The notes under the pieces are model-generated. The model saw only the letters and a program-made list of their open reading frames with translations. It had not been told where the DNA came from and searched no databases. The position numbers and the translations under genes are program-made. From contig CAJJAO010000009.1 in the NCBI GenBank assembly GCA_905182265.1, positions 1 through 64,000 on the forward strand: 64,000 nucleotides of DNA, read 5' to 3'. Positions 46,140 to 55,386 of the stretch are shown here, in pieces. Within the stretch, counting starts at the first letter, position 1, and each line of letters opens with the position of its first letter. The DNA is from a gamma proteobacterium HTCC2207. GTDB taxonomy: Bacteria; Pseudomonadota; Gammaproteobacteria; Pseudomonadales; Porticoccaceae.

Positions 46140-48621
46140 GCATAATGCGCACGTCTTGGATCGTCACAGCAAAAGGCTCAGATGAGGCCAATAAGAATGG
46201 CGTAGTGACTTTTTCTAGGTCAACACCCAGTGCCTTGAAACACTCGAGGCTAATACCTTTAGTCACCCACTCTCCCTTGGGCGCATCGCGGAACATCTTG
46301 GTGACGTCCAGACTACCATGACAAGGCCAGCCACAATCCATGCGCTGAATAACTGTTCCCATGGGACGCTCATTGACCTTGAACTTCACCACAACGGCGC
46401 CATTTTGATCTGACATTTCAGACAGGCTAAGGGCATCTTCTGACTGCCAAAAGAATTGACTCAAACGCTTGCCTGACCAGTTGATCAGACGTGAATCTTC
46501 TTGCACCGTGCCATCCACAACAGTCACTGAAAGGTCTCCAAATGCCGATTTGGCAACAACCCCTTCAACCAATCTAGCCCAATCACTGCTGTCCCCCATA
46601 AAGGACTTAAAGGGTGCGCGATTACTGCCATTAAAAATAATTTGTGCCGTTGATAAACCCTCGACCATAGAGACTTCACTGAGGTTATCGACGAGCAACT
46701 CTTCGCCGCCATAGGCTAGGCCCTGGCCACGGGTTAATAAGAAGTCAGCCACCGGCTGTGACTTATCAACACTATTTTGTTCCGCGCTAGGCCAGTCGAA
46801 TGATAGTTTGCCAGTAAAGTCATGACGCGGCTGACCATTGGCATCTCCCACCATCACATCGGCTATACCGCCGCCTTCTGTACCTGGCAACCAGGCCACA
46901 ACAAACGCATCCGAACTATTTATTTCGCTGTTGACCCACAGAGGCCGTCCCGTTAGGAACACCGCAACGACGGGAATATTTTTTGCTTTTAACGTCTTTA
47001 ATAGCTCTAGGTCAGACTTGTCGCCATCTTTATAAAGTAGTGATTCTATATCGCCTACACCCTCTGCATAGGGCTCTTCACCAAATACAACAACCGCTAC
47101 ATCTGGCTTTTTACCCCAGCTGCCGTCGGCGCTCATTTCGCTACTGCTGCCAATAGCCTCAAGCGCAGATTCAAGCCCTGAATAGATTGAAGTGGCTCCG
47201 GGGAATTCAGTATTTTTGTTTTCGGTACCCTGCCAAGTGATGGTCCAACCACCATTTTGTTTACCAATATTGTCAGCACCATCACCAGTCACTAAGACAT
47301 GCTGATTAGGCTGCAACGGCAATAATTGATTTTTGTTTTTAAGTAAAACCAACGACTTGCGAACTGCTTCTCGAGCCACGGCTCGGTGCTCTGGGGCACC
47401 TATAATGCCGATATTCTTGGCTGCTGATCTAGTTGATGGCGCACCTTTTTCGTAGAGACCTGCGCGAATTTTAACTCGTAAAATACGGGTAACTGCATCA
47501 TCAATTCTGCTCATGGCGATCTCACCAGAGTTAACCTGATTTATCGTATTGCTGAGAAGCACTTTCCAGTCTTCCGGCGCCATAATCATGTCGATGCCGG
47601 CATTAACAGCCTGTGCGCAGCTCTCGTTATTACAGCCCTCGACCTGGCCAATACCATTCCAGTCGCTGATTACAAAACCATCGAAGCCTAAGCGGCCCTT
47701 CAAAACGTCTGTTAACAGCTCTTTGTGCCCGTGTAGCTTAAGGCCATTCCAACTATTGAAGGACACCATGACCGTCTGTACACCAGCATCAATTGCTTTG
47801 TAGTAGCCTTGGCCATGCTGTTCTAGTAATTCTTCGAGATTGAGTATCGTGTTGCCCTGATCAATACCCCGATGAGTGCCACCATCACCAATAAAGTGCT
47901 TGGCTGTTCCGATCACTTTTTCAGTATTGGTTCGTAACTCGCCTGGCTTGCCTTGCATGCCTAAAACGATTTCCCCTGCATAGGAGCTGACGATATCAGA
48001 CTCACTACTGAAGCCTTCGTAAGTGCGGCCCCAACGATTATCTTTAACCACGGCGACAGTAGGCGCAAATATCCAGTCGATACCGGTCCTGGCGACTTCG
48101 CGAGCGGTGATCTCACCAATTTTTCTCATTAGTGCCGGGTCGTTAGCTACCCCAAGACCAATATTATGGGGGAACAGTGTCGCGCCAATAACATTGTTGT
48201 GACCATGCACTGCGTCTGTACCCCAGACTAATGGAATTCCCGCACCACCGCCGCTGCGATCTATAGAGGCATGGTAATAGCTGTCGGCAAGCTGTAACCA
48301 GTCATCGACACTAGAACCTTTATTTTTGTTGGGGAACGAACCACCACCATTAAGTACCGAGCCCAGGTGATACTGAGTCACATCTGCGGGTGAGACCCAT
48401 TTGATCTCCCCCTGTATCATCTGACCTACTTTCTGCTCGAGAGTCATGTCCTGTAAAATACTCTGCACCTGCGTTTCAACTGAGGTTTCAACTGAGGTTT
48501 CAGTGCTACACCCCGTCAGGGTAACGGCTAGAGAGAGACCTAAAAAGGCAGTCAAAGCAGCTTTGTAAGACCGTTTAGCAGCCGGTATTGGAGACACAGA
48601 TTTTAATTCCACAAACATCAT
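46093..48621 (-). CDS. Glycoside hydrolase family 3 exo-beta-glucosidase/glucanase, lipoprotein
   Basis: The product (842 aa from this start) should release glucose from beta-glucans such as laminarin at the cell envelope. A lipoprotein signal ends LAVTLTGC (Cys38). The GH3 TIM barrel has GIPLVWGTDAVHGHNNVIGA, GTAKHFIGDGGTHRGIDQG and the nucleophile Asp320 in FVISDWNGIG. The second alpha/beta domain has SLVLLKNKNQLLPL and GWTITWQG. A C-terminal beta domain follows. The layout and length resemble the marine exo-1,3/1,4-beta-glucanase ExoP. Start choice: the frame is open to 48684, but the ATG at 48621 (GAG 8 bases upstream) gives a better signal peptide. It lies after a two-component system on the same strand. 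Confidence 0.9.
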   Translation of the reverse strand: MMFVELKSVSPIPAAKRSYKAALTAFLGLSLAVTLTGCSTETSVETSVETQVQSILQDMTLEQKVGQMIQGEIKWVSPADVTQYHLGSVLNGGGSFPNKNKGSSVDDWLQLADSYYHASIDRSGGGAGIPLVWGTDAVHGHNNVIGATLFPHNIGLGVANDPALMRKIGEITAREVARTGIDWIFAPTVAVVKDNRWGRTYEGFSSESDIVSSYAGEIVLGMQGKPGELRTNTEKVIGTAKHFIGDGGTHRGIDQGNTILNLEELLEQHGQGYYKAIDAGVQTVMVSFNSWNGLKLHGHKELLTDVLKGRLGFDGFVISDWNGIGQVEGCNNESCAQAVNAGIDMIMAPEDWKVLLSNTINQVNSGEIAMSRIDDAVTRILRVKIRAGLYEKGAPSTRSAAKNIGIIGAPEHRAVAREAVRKSLVLLKNKNQLLPLQPNQHVLVTGDGADNIGKQNGGWTITWQGTENKNTEFPGATSIYSGLESALEAIGSSSEMSADGSWGKKPDVAVVVFGEEPYAEGVGDIESLLYKDGDKSDLELLKTLKAKNIPVVAVFLTGRPLWVNSEINSSDAFVVAWLPGTEGGGIADVMVGDANGQPRHDFTGKLSFDWPSAEQNSVDKSQPVADFLLTRGQGLAYGGEELLVDNLSEVSMVEGLSTAQIIFNGSNRAPFKSFMGDSSDWARLVEGVVAKSAFGDLSVTVVDGTVQEDSRLINWSGKRLSQFFWQSEDALSLSEMSDQNGAVVVKFKVNERPMGTVIQRMDCGWPCHGSLDVTKMFRDAPKGEWVTKGISLECFKALGVDLEKVTTPFLLASSEPFAVTIQDVRIMPNTPAELVEDCVLGG

Positions 48622-48716
48622 TAATTTTTCTCGACAAAGTTTATTCATGTTCAGATATACAGAATCTAAGGTTGTCACGGCCACAGGCCTAGGGGAAGTC
48701 CAGATGCGTTCGCCGG

Positions 48717-48734
48717 TTTATCGCGTGCGATAAA
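48717..48734. promoter_or_regulatory. 18 bp palindrome upstream of the GH3 gene
   Basis: TTTATCGCGTGCGATAAA is symmetric apart from the central GT. It lies about 95 bases before the GH3 start and 45 bases after the LytTR stop. It may be an operator for the GH3 gene or a terminator stem for the two-component operon; no T run follows it. Confidence 0.4.
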
Positions 48735-48778
48735 AGGGACTAGAGTTATTCTATTGTCCCAAGGAAGGTATGTCCTGC

Positions 48779-49585
48779 TTACTGAAACAGGTTGCGAATA
48801 GACTCGCGATAATTGCGGCTGACCTTTAAGGATCCGCCATCTGAGAGCTGAAGTAGACTCCCACCCTTTTGCAGAGGCGTAACACTAACAACACGCTCAA
48901 TATTCACAATCGTTGAGCGATGGATTTGTACGAATAGCTTATCGTCTAACTTGCCTTTCAATTCTCTTAAAGTGCTTCTAATAACATGGGTCTCTCCGAG
49001 GGCATGGACGCACATATAGTCACCAGCGGCGTCCACCCAATCTATATCGTCAAAGGGGATAACTTTGACTACCCCTGAGTCCCTTACCAGCAGCTTACGT
49101 TTCATACCGTCGGGTAAACTTTCACTATTTGCATTCTGGGGTTTGTCGGCGGCCAACCGCTCAGAAATAGCGTCAATAGCACCGATTAACGGTGTCTTGA
49201 AACTGACATCGCTTTCATTCTTTAAACGATCTAAGGCCCGATTGACAGCCCGCCCAATGCGCTCTTGGTCTAGCGGCTTCAGCACATAATCAACAGCATG
49301 CAAGTCAAAGGCATCGACTGCGTACTGATTAAAAGCGGTAACAAAAATAACCATCGGCATGATGTCTGACTGCAGTGTCTTGACCACGTCAAAGCCATTC
49401 ATGCCCGGCATCTGAATATCCAAAAATAACAGGTCGGGGCGCACGTCTAAGGCAGTGGCAACAGCCTCTCTACCGTTGCAGCATTCAGCTACGATCTCGA
49501 CCTCATCGAACTCCATTAACAGTGAACGCAAAAAATCCAGTGCTAGGGGCTCATCGTCAACGATCATGGTTTTCAATTTTTGCAT
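48779..49585 (-). CDS. LytTR-family response regulator
   Basis: The 268 aa protein has a receiver domain (Asp10/Asp11 acidic pair, phosphoacceptor Asp56 in LLFLDIQMPG, Thr/Ala and Lys in FVTAFNQ and DYVLKPLD). A LytTR DNA-binding domain follows from about residue 165 (VIPFDDIDWVDAAGDYMCVH, FVQIHRSTIVNIERV). It is encoded after its histidine kinase and before a GH3 lipoprotein, all on one strand. Targets are unknown; the adjacent glucanase is a reasonable guess. Confidence 0.92.
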   Translation of the reverse strand: MQKLKTMIVDDEPLALDFLRSLLMEFDEVEIVAECCNGREAVATALDVRPDLLFLDIQMPGMNGFDVVKTLQSDIMPMVIFVTAFNQYAVDAFDLHAVDYVLKPLDQERIGRAVNRALDRLKNESDVSFKTPLIGAIDAISERLAADKPQNANSESLPDGMKRKLLVRDSGVVKVIPFDDIDWVDAAGDYMCVHALGETHVIRSTLRELKGKLDDKLFVQIHRSTIVNIERVVSVTPLQKGGSLLQLSDGGSLKVSRNYRESIRNLFQ

Positions 49586-49653
49586 AAGTACTCTTTTAAG
49601 CTATAACTCTATATAAATATATATAAGTGTCTGTAAATATCTATAGCGGCCTA

Positions 49654-49683
49654 CAGTAACTCTTAGTGACTTTTAGTAACTCT
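49654..49683. repeat. Short tandem array, 10 bp unit, 3 copies, starting at the kinase stop codon
   Basis: CAGTAACTCT, TAGTGACTTT and TAGTAACTCT lie head to tail. The last copy overlaps the TAG stop of the histidine kinase gene. On the coding strand the array reads as repeated AGAGTTACTA. Confidence 0.75.
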
Positions 49684-50821
49684 ATATGGCTTGTTTTTCC
49701 AACGGTAAGCGCAGGTAGACCTTTAACCCTTGGGGCTCGGCGCGCTCTAACTTAAAGCTATAGCTGTCACCATAAAACTCTTGCAAACGATCTACTGTAT
49801 TTCTTAGACCTATACCTCTCGACTGAAGCTCATCGGTCACGTCCTTGATCCCAGGCCCAGTATCCGCTATTTCTACAACTAAATGCTGGCCATCTAAACG
49901 CGCTGAGATACTTATTACACCTCCCGTTTCGGTGGGGGCAATGGCATATTTAACCGCATTTTCGATCAGTGGCTGTAATATCAAGCTAGGGACTAAAACG
50001 TTGTTGGCTGACGGCTCGATATCAAACTTCATCTCTAGGCGATCACCAAAGCGAGTTTTCTCAATGTTTAAATACAGCTTTAAGGCTTCGAGCTCTTTTT
50101 CCAAGCTCACTCTCTTAACGGGGTCTGTATCCAGTGAATAGCGTAAAAAATCACTCAGCTGCACAATCATACTGTTAGCCATACTAGTCTTTTTGATTTT
50201 AACTAACGCAGATATAGCATTAAGAGTATTGAATAAAAAATGCGGATTAAGCTGGTAACGCAGCATCTCTAACTGAGCTTCATGGGCAATAGTTTCGGCC
50301 TTTGCTCGTCGCAACTGCTGCTCTTTATTTTCTGCCGCTACTATCAATAAGCTCTCGTGCTCACGCTGTAAAAGCTGGTAGTACTTAACGCCATGATAAA
50401 AGGCAACCCAGCAGGCAAAAATCAAAATAGAACCAAAGAACCAACCGCCAAAATCGGACCACAGGCCCGTCTCGCCCGTCATCTCCATAAAGGTGGTCAT
50501 GCGCAGAATGGTCCACAGCAGTGAACAACCTATAACCCCTGCGATGGCGGCTGATATTCGAAAGATAGCGGTGTCGTACCAGAAATAATGAAAAACCCAG
50601 CGCAGTGGCCAAGATACACAGACCCCCAGGGCAGATTGCAATAAGGTGTGAGCGATATAGGCTGCCCCTTGCTGGTTATACCAGAGAGTTAGGCTTAGAA
50701 AACTGATCAGAGATAGCCCAAACCAACCGACAATTTGTAATATCCAAAACTGGTAATTACTGTTGCGGTAAAGCGCCTCTATCAAAGGATGATAACTTGA
50801 TTCAACGGCTGATTCGGTCAT
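49682..50821 (-). CDS. LytS/YehU-type sensor histidine kinase
   Basis: The 379 aa kinase has about four N-terminal membrane helices (residues 24-140), a short coiled linker and a His_kinase domain. The phosphoacceptor His194 is in YQLNPHFLFNTLNAI. The ATPase part has LILQPLIENAVKYAI (N box) and VEIADTGPGIK, then GIGLRNTVDRLQ. No periplasmic sensor domain is seen, so it probably senses through its helices or a partner. It is the first gene of the kinase-regulator pair. Confidence 0.93.
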   Translation of the reverse strand: MTESAVESSYHPLIEALYRNSNYQFWILQIVGWFGLSLISFLSLTLWYNQQGAAYIAHTLLQSALGVCVSWPLRWVFHYFWYDTAIFRISAAIAGVIGCSLLWTILRMTTFMEMTGETGLWSDFGGWFFGSILIFACWVAFYHGVKYYQLLQREHESLLIVAAENKEQQLRRAKAETIAHEAQLEMLRYQLNPHFLFNTLNAISALVKIKKTSMANSMIVQLSDFLRYSLDTDPVKRVSLEKELEALKLYLNIEKTRFGDRLEMKFDIEPSANNVLVPSLILQPLIENAVKYAIAPTETGGVISISARLDGQHLVVEIADTGPGIKDVTDELQSRGIGLRNTVDRLQEFYGDSYSFKLERAEPQGLKVYLRLPLEKQAI

Positions 50822-50994
50822 AGCCCAGCTCTGATTATTACTGATTCATTATGTGATTCGGTCGCCTCAGCGCACCGAATCGCCCTAAAGCAAAATAGCA
50901 TAAATGTACTATCAATGGTTATTTTTTACAGCGAGCTAATCTTCTCAGTCAGTTTGTTGATAAACTCTCGGTTTACACCATTGAAACCAATTAT

Positions 50995-51624
50995 ATGCCC
51001 CTAGAAAATAGCACCAACCAAGCTCACTACATCGAATATTTGGGCATTAAAGCACTGAAATCTAAACATCCTGGGGTGCGCAAAATAAAGCGCCAGCAAC
51101 AGGGCCATAGCGCCCATGGCAATAAAGTCTGGCGCTCGAGTTTTGTACTGATGGATTATCTAACCACCTATCCTCCAGAGGAACATTCCAAGGTGCTGGA
51201 TATTGGTTGTGGCTGGGGTTTAACCGGTCTTTTTCTCGCCAAACAGTACTCCGCCCACGTCACCGGATTAGACATAGATGAATCTGTGGCGCCCTTTTTT
51301 GCACTGCAGTCTGAGGTCAATCAGTGCGAGATGACCTTTGAGGCTCGAAGCTTTGAATCCCTAACCTCCCAAGAGCTGTCCACCTATCAGACCATCATAG
51401 GGACTGATATCTGTTTTTGGGATGAGATGACAACTCCGCTATTTATTATGCTGGGGCTGGCCATTGAAGCTGGTGTCGAACGGATTATTATCGCGGACCC
51501 AGGTCGGCCGCCGTTCTGGGATCTGGTGGATCGCTGCGCAGAGGCCTATGGTGCGGAAGTGGTCACTCGGCGTATTTATGAGCCCTGGAAAACAGAAAAA
51601 TACATGTTGGTTATTGAGAAGTAA
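50995..51624 (+). CDS. Class I SAM-dependent methyltransferase
   Basis: The 209 aa protein has SAM motif I at VLDIGCGWGLTGLFLA (residues ~69-84), the acidic motif VTGLDIDESVAPF and TIIGTDICFWDEMTTPLF. The last resembles the [D/G]AD-x-x-[Y/F]W(D/E)E signature of the Methyltransf_16/METTL20-like group, which often methylates protein lysines. The substrate here is unknown. It stands alone, divergent from the kinase gene and convergent with the repeat lipoprotein. A two-sided terminator follows. Confidence 0.8.
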   Translation: MPLENSTNQAHYIEYLGIKALKSKHPGVRKIKRQQQGHSAHGNKVWRSSFVLMDYLTTYPPEEHSKVLDIGCGWGLTGLFLAKQYSAHVTGLDIDESVAPFFALQSEVNQCEMTFEARSFESLTSQELSTYQTIIGTDICFWDEMTTPLFIMLGLAIEAGVERIIIADPGRPPFWDLVDRCAEAYGAEVVTRRIYEPWKTEKYMLVIEK

Positions 51625-51634
51625 TAACGTACTA

Positions 51635-51701
51635 AAGAAAGCGCTTTAGAAAGAAAGTACTGCAGAAAGAAACCACTAAAAACATAAAGCACAGCAGACA
51701 T
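51635..51701. repeat. Degenerate tandem array, ~15 bp unit, after the methyltransferase gene
   Basis: Units around AAGAAAGCGCTTTAG, AAAGAAAGTACTGCAG and AAAGAAACCACTAAA run between the stop codon (51624) and the terminator. They are related to the AGAAGTAATAACGTACTAA at the gene's end. Confidence 0.65.
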
Positions 51702-51735
51702 AAAAAAACCGCGCTACAAGAGCGCGGTTTTTTTT
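51702..51735. terminator. Bidirectional rho-independent terminator
   Basis: ACCGCGCT and AGCGCGGT form the stem with loop ACAAG. The stem is flanked by seven A on one side and eight T on the other, so it works in both directions for the convergent methyltransferase and repeat-lipoprotein genes. Confidence 0.95.
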
Positions 51736-51753
51736 ATTCTACCAGCCTAAGAT

Positions 51754-53700
51754 TTAGTCTTTAGCTAGCTTGAATCTCCAATAACCGCCACCAGCAACTT
51801 CAATATCTAAAGTCATCGTAGTATCGGTCAATGAGGTGACCTCGTAAGCAATCGTTGACGCAGCATCTGCCGGATCAGCCAGCTCAGCGCCGTTGACTAC
51901 TTTAGCCAAACCAATGTGAGCACCTAAACCATTCACCGTAATAGAGCTTGCTGTTGCATCATAGGCATACGTGGCTGCATTTGAACCATCATGAGGAGCA
52001 ACAAGCGCACCACAGCTATCTGCTGCTGCACCCTGCCATGCCTCAATCCAGCTCTCAGAGCCCATTACATTAGTGAAAGTGCCGTCAGCTCCAAAACGAT
52101 AGATATCGTCAAACAAACATGCACGACCAGCTATATCCGCTTCACCACTGGCATACCAGCTAGTGTCGCCCTTAGCTGGACCTACACCGAAAGCACCTGC
52201 TTCAGGAGATAGTTTCCAGTCACCGGCGATCGCTGGTGGTACGATCTTCGCCAGCTTAAATCTCCAGTAGCCTCCACCAGCAACTTCAATATCTAAAGTC
52301 ATGGTGGTAGCGGTCAGTGACGTAATCTCGTAAGTAATAGTCGACGCAGCATCTGCTGGGCCGGCCAACTCAGCGCCGTTGATTACTTTTGCCAAACCAA
52401 TGTGAGCGCCTAGACCATTTACAGTAAGAGTACTTGCTGTTGCGTCATAGGCATACGTCGCCGCATTTGAACCATCGTGAGGAGCAACAAGCGCACCACA
52501 GCTATCAGCTGCTGCACCCTGCCAAGCTTCGATCCAGCTATCAGCGCCCATTACGTTTGCAAAGGTACCATCAGCGCTAAAGCGATAGATATCATCAAAC
52601 AAACATGCACGACCGGCTATATCAGCTTCGCCACTGGCATACCAGCTAGTGTCGCCCTTGGCTGGACCTACACCAAATGCGCCTGCTTCGGGAGACAGTT
52701 TCCAGTCACCTGCAACAACAGGGGCTACGATCTTAACCAGCTTAAATCTCCAGTATCCACCACCAGCAACTTCAATATCTAAAGTCATGCTAGTTTCAGT
52801 CATAGCCGTTACTTCGTAGACTATGTCAGTCACAGCATCAGAGGGGCTAGTAAGTTCAGCGCCGTTGACTACTTTGGCCAAACCAATATGCGCACCCAAT
52901 CCTGAAAGCGCCAAAGTATTAGCGGTCTCATCATGGACATAGGTCGCTGCATTTGCACCATTGTGAGGAGCGACAAGCGCACCACAGGCATCAGCCGCTG
53001 CACCCTGCCAAGCTTCAATCCAACTATCAGAACCCATTACGTTGGCAAAGGTACCGTCAGCGCTAAATCGAAAGATATCGTCAAATAAGCATGCGCGACC
53101 GGCAATATCGGCATCGCCACTGGCATACCAGCTTGTGTCACCCTTAGATGGGCCCACACCAAAAGCACCTGCTTCAGGAGCAAGTTTCCAATCACCAACT
53201 ATCCCTGTGGCTGCTCCCTCTTCAGGGCAACCTTCAGCGCAGTAAGTCACATAGGAAGCGTCAGTAGTAGCCGATACATCTGTACCAATAACACCACTTA
53301 CATCAGTGAAGGAGACCATAAAAGTAACGTCGCCATCTGTGTCGCCCTCGACCATAGTGCGCTCAGCAGACCAAGACGAGTGCTGACCGGTGACTGTGAC
53401 TGTAGTGCCGCCAATCATAACGGTTGGCTTGAGAAGTGATTCGCTGCCAGTAAACTCCAACTTAACCACATCGCCAAGCGCTACTTCGTCGCTGGCGTTA
53501 AAGCTATTGAAGATAGAGACAGAGATCAGGGTCGGCGCAACGCCATCTGGACCTGGCTCAGCTGGAGTAGCAGCATTATCACCGCCGCCACAGGCAGACA
53601 GAACTAAAGAAAACGAAAGTGCAACGATTGCACCTAAATGATTGGTTTGCAGCAGGCCTTTAAACCAGCTAGACAAACCCAATGTTGTTTGCTGACGCAT
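51754..53700 (-). CDS. Lipoprotein with three 162-residue repeats, candidate surface glycan-binding protein
   Basis: The 648 aa protein has a lipoprotein signal ending SLVLSACGGGGD (Cys37), a strong ribosome binding site (GGGGGAG) and an Ig-like region (residues ~50-145: VAPTLISVSIFN, GDVVKLEFTGSESL, SFTDVSG). Three near-identical repeats start at residues 169, 331 and 493, each opening GDWKL.PEAGAFGVGP. Each also has KGDTSWYASG, RACLFDDI.RF.ADGTF, SWIEAWQGAAAD.CGALVAPH, GLGAHIGLAKV.NGAEL and TLDIEVAGGGYWRFKL. Conserved Trp, Tyr and two Cys per unit fit a beta-sandwich carbohydrate-binding module. I recall similar domains in marine polysaccharide-utilisation proteins, but this is memory and not a search. 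It lies in the same neighbourhood as a GH3 glucanase and a two-component system. Confidence 0.7.
   Translation of the reverse strand: MRQQTTLGLSSWFKGLLQTNHLGAIVALSFSLVLSACGGGDNAATPAEPGPDGVAPTLISVSIFNSFNASDEVALGDVVKLEFTGSESLLKPTVMIGGTTVTVTGQHSSWSAERTMVEGDTDGDVTFMVSFTDVSGVIGTDVSATTDASYVTYCAEGCPEEGAATGIVGDWKLAPEAGAFGVGPSKGDTSWYASGDADIAGRACLFDDIFRFSADGTFANVMGSDSWIEAWQGAAADACGALVAPHNGANAATYVHDETANTLALSGLGAHIGLAKVVNGAELTSPSDAVTDIVYEVTAMTETSMTLDIEVAGGGYWRFKLVKIVAPVVAGDWKLSPEAGAFGVGPAKGDTSWYASGEADIAGRACLFDDIYRFSADGTFANVMGADSWIEAWQGAAADSCGALVAPHDGSNAATYAYDATASTLTVNGLGAHIGLAKVINGAELAGPADAASTITYEITSLTATTMTLDIEVAGGGYWRFKLAKIVPPAIAGDWKLSPEAGAFGVGPAKGDTSWYASGEADIAGRACLFDDIYRFGADGTFTNVMGSESWIEAWQGAAADSCGALVAPHDGSNAATYAYDATASSITVNGLGAHIGLAKVVNGAELADPADAASTIAYEVTSLTDTTMTLDIEVAGGGYWRFKLAKD
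51757..53196 (-). repeat. Three coding tandem repeats of 486 bp
   Basis: Units are 53196-52711, 52710-52225 and 52224-51757 (the last slightly short). The second and third units are much closer to each other than to the first, which points to a recent duplication or gene conversion. Confidence 0.95.
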
Positions 53701-53880
53701 AACTCCCCCTAAAATGAGTTTTTATATTTTGATTTTTATTATAGAAATTAAAACAATTTCGACGTTGGATTCTCTGCGTGTTCTGCACCAAGCACCACAG
53801 CAATACGTTGAATAGGGATATATATGCGGTGAACCGGCTAGGACTGGAGCCAACCGGTATAAAGGGCTTTAAAAGGGGTC

Positions 53881-54201
53881 TTAGCCTTGCTTGCTACCAC
53901 CGAGACAGCTGGGGGAATCCGGCGCACCTGCCCCACTGTCCGCCCATTCTGCATCCGTATATGTGTGCAGCGCTAAAGCATGGACAGGGCCAGCGAGCTG
54001 CTCGGCTAACAGCTTATAGATAGACTGGTGACGCTGCACAGCGCGAAGCCCGTCAAAGCGGTCAGTCACTATGACTAATTTAAAATGGCTCTCAGACCCA
54101 GGCGGAACCGAGTGCATATAACTCTCGTTGGCTAGCTGCACAAAGTTGGGCTGAAACTCAGCAACAACAAGATCGTAAATAACCTGCTCTACTGGACCCA
54201 T
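53881..54201 (-). CDS. BolA family protein
   Basis: The 106 aa protein has the BolA fold motifs SHFKLVIVTDRFDGLRAVQRHQSIY and VHALALHTYTDAEW. The invariant C-terminal His (ALHT) is a likely Fe-S ligand in complexes with monothiol glutaredoxins. It shares one base with the oadB stop codon and so is at the end of the oadGAB transcript, which is the usual place in marine gammaproteobacteria as I recall. A weak GC-rich hairpin (about 53833-53860) lies beyond it. Confidence 0.9.
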   Translation of the reverse strand: MGPVEQVIYDLVVAEFQPNFVQLANESYMHSVPPGSESHFKLVIVTDRFDGLRAVQRHQSIYKLLAEQLAGPVHALALHTYTDAEWADSGAGAPDSPSCLGGSKQG

Positions 54202-55373
54202 TACATTCCACTCACTAGATTAATCATTACACCGGCTGCCACTGCGGAGCCAATAACACCAGCGACATTGGGGCCCATGGCATGCATGAGTAAGAAGTTT
54301 TGCGGATTGGCCTCGAGGCCTACCTTGTTGGCCACTCGAGCTGCCATGGGTACAGCAGACACGCCCGCCGCACCAATGAGTGGATTAACCTTGTTAGTCG
54401 ACAGGCTGTTCATAAGCTTTGCCATGAGTACTCCAGAGGCTGTACCAATGCAGAAAGCAACAGCACCTAAAGCCAAAATACCCATGGTCTCTGCATTAAG
54501 GAATTTTTCGGCGCTCATTTTTGAGCCCACACCCAGACCAAGAAAAATCGTCACGATATTGATTAATGCATTTTGAGTAGTATCACTCAATCGATTAACC
54601 ACGCCACATTCGCGCATCAGATTACCGAAACAAAACATGCCTAATAAGGGTGCTGCATCGGGCAACAACATCGCCACCAATACGAGCAGTGTTAAGGGAA
54701 ACACAATACGCTCGGCCTTGGTCACGGGACGCAGCTGCTCCATCTTGATTCCACGTTCAGCTGGCGTAGTCAGAGCCCGCATAATAGGCGGCTGTATAAT
54801 GGGCACCAGAGCCATATAGGAATAGGCCGCAACCGCAATGGCTCCAAGCAAATCTGGCGCCAACTTACTGGTGACAAATATAGCTGTCGGCCCATCTGCC
54901 CCACCAATAATACCGATTGAGGCGGCGTCGCGAATACTAAAGTCCAGAATGCCGAAATGGCTAAGACCCACCGCACCCAACACAGTGGTGAAAATACCTA
55001 CCTGGGCAGCAGCACCCAGCAGCAACGTTTTTGGGTTGGCTAAGAGTGGTCCAAAGTCAGTCATGGCACCGACACCCATGAAAATAATCAGAGGAAACAA
55101 ACCAGTTTCGATACCGGCATGATAGATGTAGTAGAGCAGACCTCCAGGGCTTTCCATATTACCCAAAGCATCATAAACCGGAACGGCATCAAAACCCGCA
55201 CCCGGAATATTGGCCAGTATTGTCCCGAAACCAATAGGTACTAATAACAGGGGTTCAAAGCCTTTTTTAATGGCCAGAAACAACAGTCCCAAGCCTACGC
55301 TCATCATTACTAGCTGCCCCAACTGCAACTGCGCAATACCCGAACTCGCCCACAAGCTAATTAAATTATCCAT
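54201..55373 (-). CDS. oadB: Oxaloacetate decarboxylase, beta subunit (Na+ pump)
   Basis: OadB decarboxylates carboxybiotin and drives Na+ export. The 390 aa protein has about nine to eleven helices. It has [13 protein letters not shown] near the N terminus, [26 protein letters not shown] (Na+-site region with the conserved Asp) and [11 protein letters not shown]. The alpha and gamma subunits are just upstream, and bolA follows with a one-base overlap. Confidence 0.96.
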   Translation of the reverse strand: MDNLISLWASSGIAQLQLGQLVMMSVGLGLLFLAIKKGFEPLLLVPIGFGTILANIPGAGFDAVPVYDALGNMESPGGLLYYIYHAGIETGLFPLIIFMGVGAMTDFGPLLANPKTLLLGAAAQVGIFTTVLGAVGLSHFGILDFSIRDAASIGIIGGADGPTAIFVTSKLAPDLLGAIAVAAYSYMALVPIIQPPIMRALTTPAERGIKMEQLRPVTKAERIVFPLTLLVLVAMLLPDAAPLLGMFCFGNLMRECGVVNRLSDTTQNALINIVTIFLGLGVGSKMSAEKFLNAETMGILALGAVAFCIGTASGVLMAKLMNSLSTNKVNPLIGAAGVSAVPMAARVANKVGLEANPQNFLLMHAMGPNVAGVIGSAVAAGVMINLVSGM

Positions 55374-55386
55374 AGTTCAGGGCCCC

